Assembly (NCBI GenBank): GCA_946902985.2
Contig: OX336398.1
Location: forward strand, 229,549,556-229,613,555
Direction: 5' to 3'
Length of the DNA: 64,000 nt
Source of the DNA: Meconema thalassinum
Lineage: Eukaryota > Arthropoda > Insecta > Orthoptera > Tettigoniidae
Shown: positions 1 to 10,887 of the stretch, one piece after another
Numbering within the stretch: the stretch's first letter is position 1
Layout: each line of letters opens with the position of its first letter
Made by a program: the position numbers and the translations under genes
The notes under the pieces: generated by a model
Told to the model about the DNA's origin: nothing
What the model saw: only the letters and a program-made list of their open reading frames with translations
Database searches by the model: none

Positions 1-88
1 AAGTCCTGGAAACTCCTGGCATAGTATTCTTTTGGAATAACCTTCAGTTCGGGTCATCAAAACTCTAAATTGAAAGCCATAGAGAAGC

Positions 89-205
89 GTGAATCTATGC
101 AACCTGCCTTGCACACCTGAGAGACGGGCGGCAGTGAGAAGGGTGAATTTTTGCAACCTAACGTGCACACCTGTTCGACGGGTGGCAGTGAGATGGGTGA
201 ATGTT
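89..205. repeat. 54-bp tandem direct repeat (two copies plus a partial third)
   Basis: The motif GTGAATCTATGCAACC at 89 recurs as GTGAATTTTTGCAACC at 143 and starts again at 197, giving a 54-bp period. The period is a multiple of three, so one reading frame runs through it, but there is no sign it is a gene by itself. It lies just upstream of a mariner-like fragment and may be a local duplication at the broken junction. Confidence 0.75.
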
Positions 206-214
206 CCGTGGAAT

Positions 215-505
215 GAAATGGTCCTGAAAACCATCGTCACGGGTGACGAGATCTGGTGCCTGAGGACTACCTCACAGGCAAGCCTCAAAGTATGGAGTAT
301 CGGGGTCCAGGGTCGCCGAAAAGCCCTGAAGGGCCAGAGGTTTTCGGACATTTCGGACATTCAACGCAATGAGACGACCCAACTAAAGGCTATCCCTCAG
401 GAAGACTATGCCAGGACTTGTACAGCCGTTTTAAGAAGCGCATAACCATCCACGGGGATTACTTCGAAGGGTAGTAATGGCTGTTTCATGTAAGCCAACA
501 ATCCG
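215..505 (+). pseudogene. mariner-like transposase remnant
   Basis: A decayed fragment of a mariner-family DDE/D transposase, which cuts and pastes the element at TA sites. Seen in one frame: TIVTGDEIWC, which matches the conserved block around the first catalytic aspartate (family form TGDETW). After only about 45 residues comes QLKAIPQEDYART, then, past a stop and frame slip, GDYFEG, which matches the C-terminal end of the family. The whole middle, including the second catalytic aspartate, is missing, so it cannot be active. No terminal inverted repeats were recognised. Family assignment rests on the three motifs and their order. Confidence 0.6.
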
Positions 506-1159
506 TTCGTAATATAGAACCATTCACCTAACTTTTCAGACAGAGGGTGCATTTTATTGCACTGGCGTATGCACTGGGTGTCAAGGCAGAGAGAGAAGCA
601 GCAGAACAACCTCTTTCTCTGTACTTAATTCCGATTCTTTTCAAAATATCACGGAAAGTAGCCAGTAGGGTACAACCAAATCAGAAGTGAGATCAAGCAT
701 TGGAATGTTATACGCCAGTGAATGTTTATACGTCAACCAATAATTGAACTCTCTAAAACGTAGTACCTATTTATTTCCTGACATCTATTAACCTTGAATA
801 TTTTAAATACAGCTCATTTTCATGGTTTATGTGTGACTGAACGCGATGAATAAATCTACATAACATCCAATATTTTCGCCTCAATGTTTGATAATACTCG
901 AGGCGTATGTTTGTATGCACCAGTAAGCAATTATGTTATCCAACAGTTAATCTATAAATCGATTCAAAAATGACAAAATCTCTGTAATCTTTAAATGATA
1001 TTAAAATGTCCGTTATCATGAAAACAAAATCTGAATAGACATCGCTAACTTTTAAACACTGTAATCTACTTGCATAACATATGAAACAGAATGCGGGTAG
1101 TAGTTGTCATCACTGAGGCACGGGTTCAAATCTCAACTGTGCTAACAAGTGTTTGAGAG
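506..1159. other. unassigned AT-rich stretch
   Basis: No coding frame or RNA gene was recognised. A tRNA-like B-box (GGTTCAAATCTC) near 1124-1135 suggests a decayed SINE head at the right end. Confidence 0.4.
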
Positions 1160-1375
1160 TTTAGCCTCGTAGTGCAGAGACTTAGAATCCCACCTTGATG
1201 TTGTTGCTATTGGATCATTCTTGGAATTTGTCTGAAAACCTGGGTTATTGAGATGGCTGAAATAGTGCGTTTTTTGTAATTAAAACTAGGTCTGAGAAGG
1301 AGGTGGCCGAGGACTCAATTTGGGTACCATCCTGGCATTTGCTTGGAGTAGAAGGTTAGAAACCACTTCCAGGAT
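1160..1375 (-). mobile_element. degenerate SINE-C fragment
   Basis: The stretch GAAGGAGGTGGCCGAGGACTC ... CATCCTGGCATTTGCTTGGAGTAGAAG ... AACCACTTCCAGGAT resembles the body of the SINE-C copies at 13.9 kb and 45.6 kb, in the same (reverse) orientation. It stops where the next repeat (TTTTAGCCTA) begins, so the head is missing. Confidence 0.45.
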
Positions 1376-1510
1376 TTTAGCCTATGTTCATCTATGAAAA
1401 CCTAGGCTTATGAGATCGCCGTTTGTCCGTGTGTATATGTGTGCGTATGGGTGTTTCCCCCTAATAACTTCTAAACGGCTGGAGAGATTTCAATGAATCT
1501 CGGTAAGGTC
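1376..1510 (+). mobile_element. Helentron-like repeat R1, 5' end only
   Basis: Starts TTTTAGCCTATGTTCA and then AACCTAGGCTTATG, the same 5' inverted pair seen in the longer copies at 10.9 kb and 59.3 kb. It is followed by the shared line TAACTTCTAAACGGCTGG, and breaks off at the adjoining SINE-A. Confidence 0.55.
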
Positions 1511-1516
1511 ATATTG

Positions 1517-1776
1517 TTACCAGATGCCAAAGCAGTCAGCTCCTGGCGACGAACGTTGGAACTTAAGAGCGTTAGTCATTCTAACTTATAATTTAGCTTC
1601 ACACAAGTTTAATTAGTAGAAGGTTCTTTTACATGCCATAAATCTATGACATGGGACCACTGGCTTTACTTCCCCTCCGACAGAAGGCATACTGATGGAT
1701 TTTAACGCTCTTAAAAATCGACGATTTCGGCCGGGTTTGAACCCACGGCCTTGGGCATAGAAGCTCAGCATGCTAC
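1517..1776 (-). mobile_element. tRNA-derived SINE-A, partial copy
   Basis: Read on the minus strand, the copy begins GTAGCATGCTGAGCTTCTA, has an RNA polymerase III B-box-like GGGTTCAAACCCGGCC, and the body signature GGCATACTGA/GGAGGGGAAGTAAAGCC also found at 9.2, 14.3, 46.8 and 49.8 kb. It lacks the first ~20 nt of the tRNA-like head and the 3' tail. The copy at 9.2 kb is truncated at the same 5' point. Confidence 0.75.
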
Positions 1777-1916
1777 TTCATTTCTTTGTGTGTTGACATT
1801 ATGTCACCTGTATCAAGACGAGTAGGTCAAAATTGATTGTAACATTTATTTCAAACTTAAAGGACATTTTCTCATGTTTTTGGATAATTTCCTTGGATGT
1901 CATTTCATAGATCATT

Positions 1917-3030
1917 TTTAGCCTACCTTCGATTTTTCCAAAAAATGAAAGTAGACTTATGAGACCTACACTGGGCGAAAAATTGAGTGTCTGTCTTTGT
2001 GTGTGTCTGTGAGTCTGTGTGTGTGTGAGTGTGTGTACTCTGAATGTCTGTCCCCCACTATCAATTCGAACACGGTGAAACCGAATTGAACGAAATTTGG
2101 TACAGAGGTAGAACTAGCAAAGTGCACATCAGTGTCATGTTTTATATCGCCGCCATCTTGACAGAAACGTAATGGCGGCCAACCAAATATTCAAAGCTTA
2201 AATCAAATTACGACCAACTTAATCATCTGATCTCTACCAAATTTTGCAACGTTATACCTCTATGTATGAAAATTCTTTTGGCCAGTCTACAAGGTCATTA
2301 GCCCAATACTCTCCGGATAGAGTCCATGAATGTGTGCAATCAATTCAAACATGGTGAAACCGAATTGAACAAAATTTGGTACAGAGGTAACACTAGCAAA
2401 GGGCACCTCAGTATCATGTTTCATATTGCCACCATCTTGTCGGAAACTTAATGGCGTCCACCTAAACTTAAATCAAATTACGACCAACCAAATAATCTGA
2501 TCTCTACCAAATTTTGCAGCAACATACCTTCACGAGGGAAGCATAATTTGACTAAACTACAAGATCATCAGCCGAATAGTTTGCAGATGGCGGCCATGTT
2601 TGTGTGCAAACCAATTCCCCCTATCAATTCAAACAAGGTGAAACCGAATTGAACGAAATTAGGTACAGAGGTATCACTAGCAAAGAACATCTCAGTGTCA
2701 TGTTTTGTATCGCCGCCATCTTGACGGAAACGTAATGGCAGCCACCCAAATGTAAAAAGCTTAAATCAAATTACGACCAACCTAATCATCTGATCTCTAC
2801 CAAATTTTGCAACAACATAGCTTTATGTGAGAAGCGTTCTTTGACTAAGCTACAAGGCCATCAGTCTAATAGTTTGCTGATAGCGGCCAAGTATGTGTGC
2901 AAATCAATTCCCGCTATCAATTCAAACACTGTAAAACCAAATCGGAAGAAATTTGGTACAGAGGTGGCATTAGCAAAGGGCACCTCATATTCATGTTTAA
3001 TATCCGTATAGCACGTTGTATTTGAACAAG
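1917..3030 (+). mobile_element. Helentron-like repeat R2, copy a, with internal ~285-bp tandem units
   Basis: Begins TTTTTAGCCTACCTTCG ... GAAAGTAGACTTATGAGACC, followed by a GT-rich stretch. It then holds four successive units starting CAATTCRAACAyGGTGAAACC near 2060, 2341, 2624 and 2918, each with GGTACAGAGGT and a CGCCGCCATCTTG line. It is noncoding, since the frames carry many stops. The same head is found at 20.87 kb and, reversed, at 58.86 kb. The 3' hairpin end seen in those copies is not visible here, so this copy is probably truncated. Confidence 0.6.
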
Positions 3031-3799
3031 CTACTACAACCAACATTCAATTATACTCCTTAAAAAGGACAAAGAATTATAACAATACCCATGCATTTAG
3101 GAGAAAGTAGGCTATATGCTCTTTACTGAACATCTTGTTTGAACATATTAGGTCATCAAAATCCGCACCCTGTTCTTTAAATGTAATTAAAGTATCATTC
3201 ACTTACTTGACCGTGCTAAAAGTAGTTTAACACACCGGGCACAGACGTTCGACTTGGCCACACAACTCAGCAGGTAAACTCTTTATTAATTACCGAAGGA
3301 TTTCATCACAGCCTGTCTTAATTAGCCCACCCATCTGTGGTATAGAAAGTTGTTTACCAACTTGGCGACGCTAAGAAGTACGCTCATCTTTGTGACCAAA
3401 CTTTAATACACACACACAAAGACATTTCTCAAATCTTCTTAGGATTTATTGGATAATTAGTTTCCTAAGTACATGCGCATTCAAAGGGAATGTGAGTAAC
3501 TTTATATGACGTCACAAGGAAAGTTACAGTGCTACACAGGATTGTTCAGCTGAGACGAGCAGAAATGGGACGCAGCAAATTCTCAACATCGTACAGGTGT
3601 GAACCTTTACGATTTCATAATTCAGACAGTAATTACACTGCAATCATTAACTGAATCCGCATATTTTAGCAAATTACAGCCGATAGCAGCGCTACGTGAG
3701 ATGGTTGGTGAGTTCAAAACCCTCCCAAGTCCTGGATTTGGGATTCTCTTCAAACCACCACGACATTCAGTTGTCAACATTGTACAGTACAGCTGGAAT
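3031..3799. other. unassigned intergenic stretch
   Basis: No protein frame with recognisable motifs and no repeat boundary seen. Short CA-rich tract at 3409-3420. Confidence 0.4.
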
Positions 3800-4873
3800 G
3801 GTTTTGTTCCAAAAACTGTGCTATGGTTGGCTTTTTGTAAATCGTTAGAAAAGCACAAAAAAAAACTCTTAGCTCTGAATTTTATAATAATTTCCAGGAT
3901 CATTTCGTCGGAAAACTCAAAAAAACATTTAAAAAGCTTTTTCTCTGAATCGACGTATTTTAAAGAAATGGTTTTTAAACAAAAAATGTAGAGGACATTG
4001 TCACCTACAATACGTCTCATGAGGTCATGTCATACGTTTTGAAATGCAGAAGCTAGGTGGCGCGAAAGTTTCCAAAAAAGTGTTTTTTCACCTTTTGTCC
4101 TACAAAAAATAGTTTTTTCATAAAATAGTGAATCAGAAATTTGAACCTCTCAAAATTGGCTGCAACATTTATTTAAACGTTTGTTTCCTCCGACTTACCG
4201 TTCCAAAGTTATAGCGCAGCAAATGCAATGCTGCGTAGTCAAGGCTACTATTGTTACTGCGGAGAGAGCGGTGGGCATAATTTAGACAGAGACCGGTGTC
4301 GGACAGCTGCCTAAGGCTCGGTCAAACATGACGCGGGCTGTGTTTGTTAATTAGCTCAAACAATCATATCCCTTTCAATCGCAACGTATCAATCATAACT
4401 GTACACATATTAACCTTTGTGCCATCTGAATAGTACAATTTTCACACTTCGGCAGACTATAACTTTGGAACGGTTAGGAGGAGGAAAAAATGTTTCCATA
4501 AATATTGTAGACAATTTTGAGAGGAACAAATTTCTGACTCGCTCTTTTGTGAACAAAACATTTTTTTCTCGGACAAAAAGTGAAAAAACACTTTTTTGGA
4601 AAATTTGGCGCCACCTAGCTTCTGCATTTCAAAACCTATGACATGACCTCAATGAGACGAATTGTAGGTGACAATGTCCTATACATTTTTTGTTTAAAAA
4701 CCTTTTCTTTAAAATACGTCGATTCAGAGAAAAACGCTTTTCAATGTTTGTTTTTTTGTGTTTTCCGACAGAATGATCGTGCAAAGTATTCTAAATTTCA
4801 GAGTTAAGCATTTTTGTGCTTTTCTAACGATTTACAAAAACCCAACCATTGCACAGTTTTTGGAACTAAAGCC
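3800..4873. repeat. long inverted repeat (about 418-bp arms, about 238-bp spacer)
   Basis: The left arm (3800-4218) begins GTTTTGTTCCAAAAACTGTG and the right arm (4457-4873) ends as its reverse complement (CACAGTTTTTGGAACTAAAG). Matching inner landmarks in both arms are TTGTAAATCGTTAGAAAAGC, the line around GACATTGTCACCTACAAT, GCAGAAGCTAGGTGGCGC, and CGTTCCAAAGTTATAG at the loop edge. Arms look roughly 85-90% alike by eye. The apparent frames on both strands of the left arm are products of AT-rich sequence. A transcript would fold into a very long hairpin. It could be a foldback-type or composite MITE, but no target duplication was identified. Confidence 0.85.
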
Positions 4874-4989
4874 TTTTTTTTTCTGTGTAGCTGTCCTGTA
4901 CTAACACACACTGCTGGGAAGTGCAAGGTTGGGCAGTTTATTTCGTCACTGGGTGAAGTCCAGTACAAGCTCCAAACTTCGGCGAAAAA

Positions 4990-5280
4990 TGCCATTTGGT
5001 AAAAACATGAACTTGGGACACTTTTTAAATCACCGTTTCAATTAGTACTTTAAAGTCATAAGTAAACATTTTAACAACAGAAAATGCACGTTTATATCAT
5101 ATCTAGTACAAGGCACACTCACTGGCAATTAGATCACATCTTCTTCTTTTTCTTCTTCTTCTTGGTCGTAGTTCGATTTTGAACATCGTGACCCTTTACC
5201 TAATTCTGTTAACAATACCCCGCCATACACCGCAGTCTTCTGCTGCGTGCATTAGTTACTGAAGTGGCAGATTAGTCAGA
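4990..5280. other. unassigned; contains CTT microsatellite
   Basis: A (CTT/TTC)n tract lies at about 5140-5165. The right part may be the 3' untranslated region of the LINE fragment that follows on the minus strand. Confidence 0.4.
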
Positions 5281-5793
5281 CTCTTTATCTGGTCAAGATC
5301 AAGGTGCAACGTCCCCTCAGCCATTTTCCATCAACTTTACCCTGGATGATACACTTCTCTATACCAAACCGCCGGTTGAAATGGCCGAAAATTTCAACAT
5401 TTGCCTTTGGATGTTTGGGAGTAAGCGTGCTTTAGGAGCTATCCTTAGCACCTTCAGAATAGATTCATTAGTTCTTATTGCTACCCATGCTATTCGTAGC
5501 GTTCTTCGATAACACGTCATCTCGAATGCTTCGATTCTCGTACGGCATGCAGCATTTATTGTCCAGGACTCAGAGCCATACGCGGCGATAGGAAATGCCA
5601 AAGCTTGAACCAGTCGGTTCTTTGTTACCTTGGTAATATGATGATCTTTCCATATTCTTGTTAGACTAGACAGTGTTTTCTTAGCCATGCCTATTGTTCT
5701 TTTAATTTCTCCTTCACAATTTCCCTCAGTGGAAATGCGAACTCCTAGGTAAACTATTTCTTCCTTGAGATCAATATCTCGTTTTAGCTGGAA
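5280..5793 (-). pseudogene. LINE reverse transcriptase, C-terminal fragment (RTE-like)
   Basis: The minus-strand frame carries the post-RT domain of a non-LTR retrotransposon polyprotein: EEIVYLGVRIS, then a stretch ending FPIAAYGSESWT, then RIEAFEMTCYRRTLRIAW. The order YLG.....I, YGSE.W, RIEAFEM.CYRR is typical of RTE-type and related LINE proteins and corresponds to the thumb and connection region after the catalytic FADD box. The catalytic region itself is absent. At its upstream end the frame abuts, at about 5795, a Tc1-like transposase remnant on the same strand, so the two decayed elements are joined. Clade assignment is tentative; LINE identity is firm. Confidence 0.7.
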
Positions 5794-5794
5794 G

Positions 5795-6383
5795 GGACGA
5801 GGTAATGCACGGAGTCTGTCCACTACTATGGCACACAGCAACCAAATTGTGGGAATACCGACTTCTACATTTCACCCGATGTTCCACAAAGTCGGACACA
5901 TTTTCGATGGGATTAAGTTCAGAAAATTTAGTGGGCCAATGGCGGTGTTTATCAAACCTGTCACATCAGTCATCTCGGATGTTGTCATCCTGGAGAAAGC
6001 GAGTGTCCACAGCCTGCTCTTCATGAGGATCTTGAATAAATGACCACACTTGGTCACTCAGAGTATTGAAGTTAATATCCAAGTACATGTTCACAGTGGC
6101 CTGAGGAATAGGGCCCAAGTCATGGTACGATAAAACAATTCCCACACCCCCCTTCCCAAAAAATCACCCCAGAACAATCTCCGGGCTGAACAATCACACT
6201 CTCTACACAGTGTTGTTTGAACGCCGCACGACAACTACCATAATATAGGAACGGCCAAATAGCCACTCGTCGGCCCAACCTACACACCCCCAGTCTTCTA
6301 GTCTCCTCTTTCGGTGTTGTTTGGCCAATTAAAGATGTGCTGCTTGCAGACACCATTTCACTGTCATGATAATATGTCACCAT
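5795..6383 (-). pseudogene. Tc1-like transposase remnant
   Basis: Minus-strand frames show, in order, SGVIFWEGGCGN (family: the V..WG.F box), DLGPIPQATVNMYLD, TRFLQDDNIRDD (second catalytic aspartate region, family form FQQDNAP), and after an in-frame stop FSELNPIENVSDFVEHRV (family form SPDLNPIE.LWD). The canonical third catalytic region is degraded, because SPDLNPIE has become SELNPIE. At least one stop and one frame change separate the blocks. The protein would have cut and pasted a Tc1/mariner-superfamily transposon at TA. Terminal inverted repeats were not found. It lies tail-to-head with the LINE fragment at 5280-5793. Confidence 0.65.
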
Positions 6384-6561
6384 TGAAGGGCCAAGTGACC
6401 ACCTGGTACCAGTACAACACCCTCTACAGCGCTGTTTTTTTTTGTGAGCATTATATTGAAATAGCGGTTACAATCTCTTTATTAGTTTGTGCAAGTACTA
6501 GCGTTTATATTAAATTACGACAATGAGCGTATATTCTAATGATGATTCTCTCTTGTTTCAG
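6384..6561. other. unassigned; ends in a strong splice-acceptor-like tract
   Basis: The last bases form CTCTCTTGTTTCAG, a good pyrimidine tract plus AG. Confidence 0.35.
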
Positions 6562-6614
6562 GTAAGGGTCTGCTTTTACAAGCACGTCGCTTAATTGTTG
6601 CCAGATCTTCATTG
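6562..6614 (+). other. candidate 53-nt internal exon (unidentified gene)
   Basis: Bounded on the left by a strong acceptor (CTCTCTTGTTTCAG) and on the right by TTG|GTGAGT, a good donor. Two of three frames are closed. The third is open through the whole segment and reads KGLLLQARRLIVARSSL, entering with two bases of a split codon and leaving in phase 0. No known family was recognised. It could be a real exon of a host gene whose introns are filled with repeats, or a chance match. No partner exon was found within the next 50 kb, and the next candidates lie at 62.8-63.1 kb. Confidence 0.25.
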
Positions 6615-6984
6615 GTGAGTTGATGTTTCGATGTTATGAATATGGTACCAAGCAATTTGTTTTGTTTATAAATTACTTAAATGTTTATATTGTTTTATGG
6701 AAGGTACTGAAATTCGACTGTGGTATAAATAAATTGCAGTAAAACGATGATTTAAGTGTTCAATATATTTCTAGCAACACGTGCTGTGTTCAATGTATTT
6801 TTAGTACCACGCATTGTTGACAGATGGAGGGCCAGTCTATTCTGTGGCAGTGTTGTAACCATCCCACTTATAATTTAATTAACTTGTCAAAAATTAAAAT
6901 AAGACAATTATTTGGGTCACACCTTTCAACCCGATTGATTGTTCCATGAGTCAATTCTAGCACTTTTGGCGCCGGTTTGATGTT

Positions 6985-8120
6985 TCTAATAAATTCCGTT
7001 ATTCATAAGATATCTAGAGACCTATTGATGGCCTTCCTGGACATCGAAAAGGCCTATGATAGTGTGTGTAGGGAGAAGGTTTGGGAAGCAATGGAAAACA
7101 TGGGAGTGGAAAAAGGGACTGTAGGCAGAGTGAAGGAGATGTATTGTGGAAGTGTGAGTTGTGTGAAAGTTGGAGGGGAAAGAACAGACTGGTTCAGACA
7201 AATGAGTGGCCTGAAACAGGGTAGTGCGCTGTCACCCCTTCTCTTTATTGTGGTTATGGACGAGGTAATGACACGGATAGCAGGAAAGATAGGAGAAGAT
7301 AAGATGAAAGCAATGGTGTTTGCAGATGATCTCATGGTCTGGGAAAACAAGGAGGAGGAAATTCAGGAGCTTGGGAAGAAACAGTGGGAGAGTACGGATG
7401 GAAGTTCAACATCAGTAAATGTGAGATCCTGTTAACGACCAGGGAAAAGGACAGACCAGTAGTGGGATAACACTTGGAGGTGGACAGCTGAAGAAGGTGG
7501 AAAGTCTCAAGTACTTGGGAAGTATAGTGGAGGAAAATGGGAGAAATGACAAAGAGATTACGGAACGTAGCAGACAGGCAGAAGCATTTCTGAGAAGCAT
7601 TAGGAGCTTGGTGTGGAATAAAGACGGCCCACAAAAAAGCAAGGAAGTGCTATACAGAAGCTACTATATCCCGATACCGACCTATGCTTCAGAAACGTGG
7701 ATAATGAAGAAAAGAGACATAAGCAGAATACAGGCAAGTGAAATGAAGTTCCTGCGAAGTAGGATCGGAGTAACAAGAAGAGACAGGGTGAGGAATGAAA
7801 AGGTCAGGGAACTAGTGAAAGAGGAGCCCTTGCATGGTAGGATTGAGACATCAAGACTGAGGTGGTATGGACACTTAAAGAGAATGGAAAGGAGAAGATT
7901 CCCAAGAGGATACATGAGATGCAGATGCAGAAGAAACGACCAAGGGGAAGACCAAGAGATAGATTGCTGAAAGGAGTGGAGGAATGTGTCAAGAAGAGAG
8001 GCGAGGACTGGACCTGAGTGACAGCGGAGAGGTGATGGGAAGAAAGGAATAAGTGGCGAGGCTTATGTTCCAAACAGACCCAGCGTGGGGCTGGAAACTG
8101 TACAAGATGATGATGATGAT
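6985..8120 (+). pseudogene. LINE reverse transcriptase (5'-truncated, frameshifted)
   Basis: A non-LTR retrotransposon polyprotein from RT motif A to the 3' end. First frame (6977-7435): MAFLDIEKAYDSV (motif A, catalytic D), GLKQGSALSPLLFIV (motif B), VFADDLMVW (motif C, both catalytic aspartates kept). A frameshift near 7430 moves the frame to 7497-7970: SLKYLGSIVEENGR, TYASETWIMKK, SEMKFLRSRIGVTRRDRVRN, RLRWYGHLKRM. The 3' end carries a (GAT)n tail at 8107-8120. The catalytic residues are intact, but everything upstream (endonuclease and N-terminal RT) is missing, so it is dead. Family resembles RTE/BovB-like LINEs; exact clade not determined. Confidence 0.8.
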
Positions 8121-8141
8121 CTGGAGCCCTAACCTTGACGT

Positions 8142-8144
8142 TTA

Positions 8145-8180
<36 letters not shown>
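8142..8180. repeat. (ATT)n microsatellite
   Basis: Uninterrupted TTA/ATT tract from TTATCATTATTATT onward. It may be the 3' tail of an adjacent retroelement on the minus strand. Confidence 0.9.
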
Positions 8181-8182
<2 letters not shown>

Positions 8183-8895
8183 TTTTCCATGTGAATTGAC
8201 CACTTAGGATCGCGCAACAACTTAATTTCTTTTTATCTCCCTTTGCCTGGAGTTTCCTCTGTCTCCAATATGCCTTCATGAGTTCACTGACATGTTTCCT
8301 TTGATCTTCTGTCCAAGTTCGTCCACTTCTCTTAGGTCTTCCTTCACCTTGAAACCCTTCAAGCATTCACTGGCGTGTTTCCTTTGATCTTCTGTCCAAG
8401 TTCGTCCACTTCTCTTAGGTCTTCCTCCATCTTGAAACCCTTCACTTTACTTTTAAATTCACTTCTTTCTAGCATCTGAGACTCTGTGATGTTCACCTTT
8501 TCTACATCTTTCCTACCTTCCTTGGTCCACGTTGGAATATTCTTCTTCTTCCAGAGATAGTCGAATATTTGTTTTGTTAACCTATGTTTGTGCATTCTGT
8601 ATAGATGTCCGAGGAATGTCAGCCTCCTTTTCCGCATAGTCTCTGAGATTCCTTCCATGTTCTGGTAGACATCTCTGTTGCTTCGCAGTGTCCATCCATC
8701 TTCAGTCCGAACTGCACCCATGATTTTTCTTAGAATTCTCCTTTCCAGGACTTCTAGGTTTTCGAGGCTATAGCTTATCGAGAGGCATTCACTGGCAAAG
8801 AGACATTCCGTTTTTACGAGAGTGTTATAATGCTTTACTTTGCACTTGTTGTAGATATTTTTGTTAATTACGTGTAAGTTATCAAACCTTCCCAA
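8181..8895 (-). pseudogene. LINE C-terminal fragment, family LINE-X
   Basis: Minus-strand frame 8359-8895 carries VKHYNTLVKTECLFASECL, then VLERRILRKIMGAV, MRKRRLTFLGHLYRMHKHRL and TKQIFDYLWKKK. It continues in another frame (8175-8366) as RTWTEDQRKHVSELMKAYW. The same blocks recur in at least six other fragments (17.3, 18.7, 19.5-20.4, 44.0, 54.2-55.5 and 56.4 kb), so this is an abundant LINE family represented here by its C-terminal domain. The frame switch coincides with an 83-bp tandem duplication at 8291-8456. No RT catalytic motifs are present. Confidence 0.7.
8291..8456. repeat. 83-bp tandem duplication inside a LINE frame
   Basis: TGTTTCCTTTGATCTTCTGT followed by CCAAGTTCGTCCACTTCTC appears at about 8293 and again at about 8376. 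Both units end in CTTGAAACCCTTCA. The period of 83 bp is not divisible by three, which explains why the coding frame changes across it. Confidence 0.85.
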
Positions 8896-9214
8896 GTCAC
8901 TAGATGGTTACCATGGATGGTAGAGTGGATGGTGTATTCTGGGAGGGCACCTTCTGATGAAATCGTTATGAGCACACGCTGATTGACAGTCCAAGCTATC
9001 GGTAAACCAGCTTACTGCGTCCCCGGACAGGCTTAGTTAGCTTAACGCAGCGCGGGTTTAGTTTTTAATTTGCGTGTACCACAAGGGTTATCGACATCTC
9101 CTCTGTCCTTTGACAATATTGGGAATCATCCTACTACAACATGTCGTGTTAAATATCCCCTTAATGCCAATGATTCGTCTAATTTTGGCATGAGCATTAT
9201 CAAGGCTAAACAGA
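8896..9214. other. unassigned stretch
   Basis: No frame, RNA gene or repeat boundary was recognised. Confidence 0.4.
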
Positions 9215-9706
9215 CTGGTTGGTTGGTTCCTTAGTTTAGGGGCTGCGACAACGCGGTCATCTAGCCCCGTGTACTTTGTGTGTGTGTAGAATCTGTCTGC
9301 TAATTGGTGTTAATTTTGATGGCTGTATTAGCGTGTATTATCAGTTTAAATTCAAGTAAGGACTGGAGACAATAATTTCAAGTTGTTCCTACTTTTGCTC
9401 CCAAATGCTACCGTCCACGACACCTAGCTTGCGAACTTGGCTACTAGATGGCATCGCAGTCAGCACTTGGCGGTGAACGTTGGAACTAATAGAGCGTTAT
9501 CAATTCTAACCTACAAAGTTTGGCTTCACACAAGTGTAGTTAGTGGAAGGTTCTTTTTCATGCCATAAATCTATGACATGGGACCGCCGGGATTGCTTCC
9601 CCTCCAAAGGAAGGCATACTGAGGGAATTTCAACGCACTAAATAAATCCGTCGATTTCGGCCGGGTTTGAACCCGCGACCTTGGGAATAGAAGCTCAGCA
9701 TGCTAC
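9215..9706 (-). mobile_element. SINE-A, near full-length copy
   Basis: Reading the minus strand: partial tRNA-like head GTAGCATGCTGAGCTTCTA, B-box-like GGGTTCAAACCCGGCC, body GGCATAAAAAAGAACCTTCC-type region, and a 3' domain ending in the block ACCGCGTTGTCGCAGCCCC then TAAACTAAGGAACCAACC. The 3' block is the same as in copies at 15.0, 18.5 and 50.2 kb, which defines the family's tail. Like the copy at 1.5 kb it lacks the first ~20 nt of the head. Confidence 0.8.
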
Positions 9707-10464
9707 TGTAACTTGTGGTTACAATGTTCATTTTCTTCGAATTGTCACAGTACATTTTCTTAATTAACTTTTAGGTTAGGATCATGGCTACTCTTTGCTG
9801 GTGGGATATTTTATATCAGGCCTTAGCGCTGTTCATAGAGATTCCTTGAAATAGTACATCATTGAGGTGGAAGAGGGCCAACGTCAATTAAGTTTCACAT
9901 CTATTTAGACTTTCTATTTACGGGAGTGGTTCTTTTAATAGGAGTGTGGCTTCTAGATTGTAAGTGAATTATCTGTGGAGTTTTCTATGGAGATCGTAGG
10001 AAGTTTTTTTTTTGTGATGTGAAAAAAGATAAGATTTTTACTAAGATAGTGTTAGGTTTGATTAATGTTTGGCAAGAGGTAAATGACATTGGCTTAGGAG
10101 TTAGTTGTTGAATGGAGAAAAGAGTAGATTAGGTAGGGAATGAAGTACTGATTTGAATACAGAAGAATGGAATTGGTTATATGTTTTAGATTATGAGAGT
10201 GGCTGTTAGTTGTGATATAAAACAAATTGCGAAGAGAAGAAAATAAATGTCCATTGTAAAAATTCCCTTAAGGTGTTAATAACCATTACCCCCGAAGAAA
10301 GAACTCGTAGTGTTACACTACCAACTACGCACTGAAGCCACAAAAACAGACTTAATAATGCCAAGTATGACTTTTGACTGTCCCTGATTCATGCTTTTGC
10401 ATAGCGAGTTATTGATGTGTGTGTTTTAATAGTACGCCCACCAAATTCTCTCAACATCGCTCAG
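9707..10464. other. unassigned AT-rich stretch
   Basis: No motif-bearing frame or repeat boundary was recognised. Confidence 0.4.
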
Positions 10465-10525
10465 TATTTAGACCAATCTTGCTGTATGGAAGTGAGAGCT
10501 GGATAGAGTCAGGATATTTCATACA
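10465..10525 (+). pseudogene. LINE scrap
   Basis: A short frame reads FRPILLYGSESWI, matching the YGSE.W block of LINE post-RT domains. Nothing on either side extends it. Confidence 0.4.
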
Positions 10526-10544
10526 AAGCTTGTAGTTTTACGTG

Positions 10545-10718
10545 ACCGTTAATCTTGCGATAATAAGCCACGTGAACTCCTTTTTTTTACGTGGAATCCG
10601 AACCACTCGACATGGGATTTCACTTCGAAAATCTCACATTGTACATTGACCGGGATTCAAAACCGATCCATCTTGATGAGACGCCAACAGCTTGACCGCT
10701 GAGCCTTCACGCCCTCGA
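10545..10718 (-). mobile_element. tRNA-derived SINE-G fragment
   Basis: On the minus strand it begins GAGGGCGTGAAGGCTCAGCG, has A-box-like GCTCAGCGGTCAAGC, and B-box-like GGTTTTGAATCCCGGTC about 45 nt on. It ends in an A-rich tract (CACGTAAAAAAAAGG). This promoter spacing fits a tRNA-derived SINE rather than a tRNA gene, because no cloverleaf acceptor stem closes. Confidence 0.45.
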
Positions 10719-10887
10719 TATCTGATACATAAGCTAGAATTAACTGATATGAGGGTAGCTGGGACAAATAGATGGGAGCAATGGCAGGAGGCTACTCGTA
10801 ATGAAGAGATAAAGCCTATGGTTTTGTATGAACTGACTCAGATGGTGGGGTCATGGGATGAGAATGGGAGAGGAGAGATTACTTCCA
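10719..10887. other. unassigned; short open frame of unknown origin
   Basis: The plus-strand frame here (ending at 10919) reads LIHKLELTDMRVAGTNRWEQ and continues into the next repeat. No family was recognised and it is probably accidental. Confidence 0.3.

Noticed and set aside
3599..4020. Two overlapping 130-codon frames on opposite strands
   Set aside because: Both lie largely in one arm of an AT-rich inverted repeat, have no motif and are not kept in the other arm.
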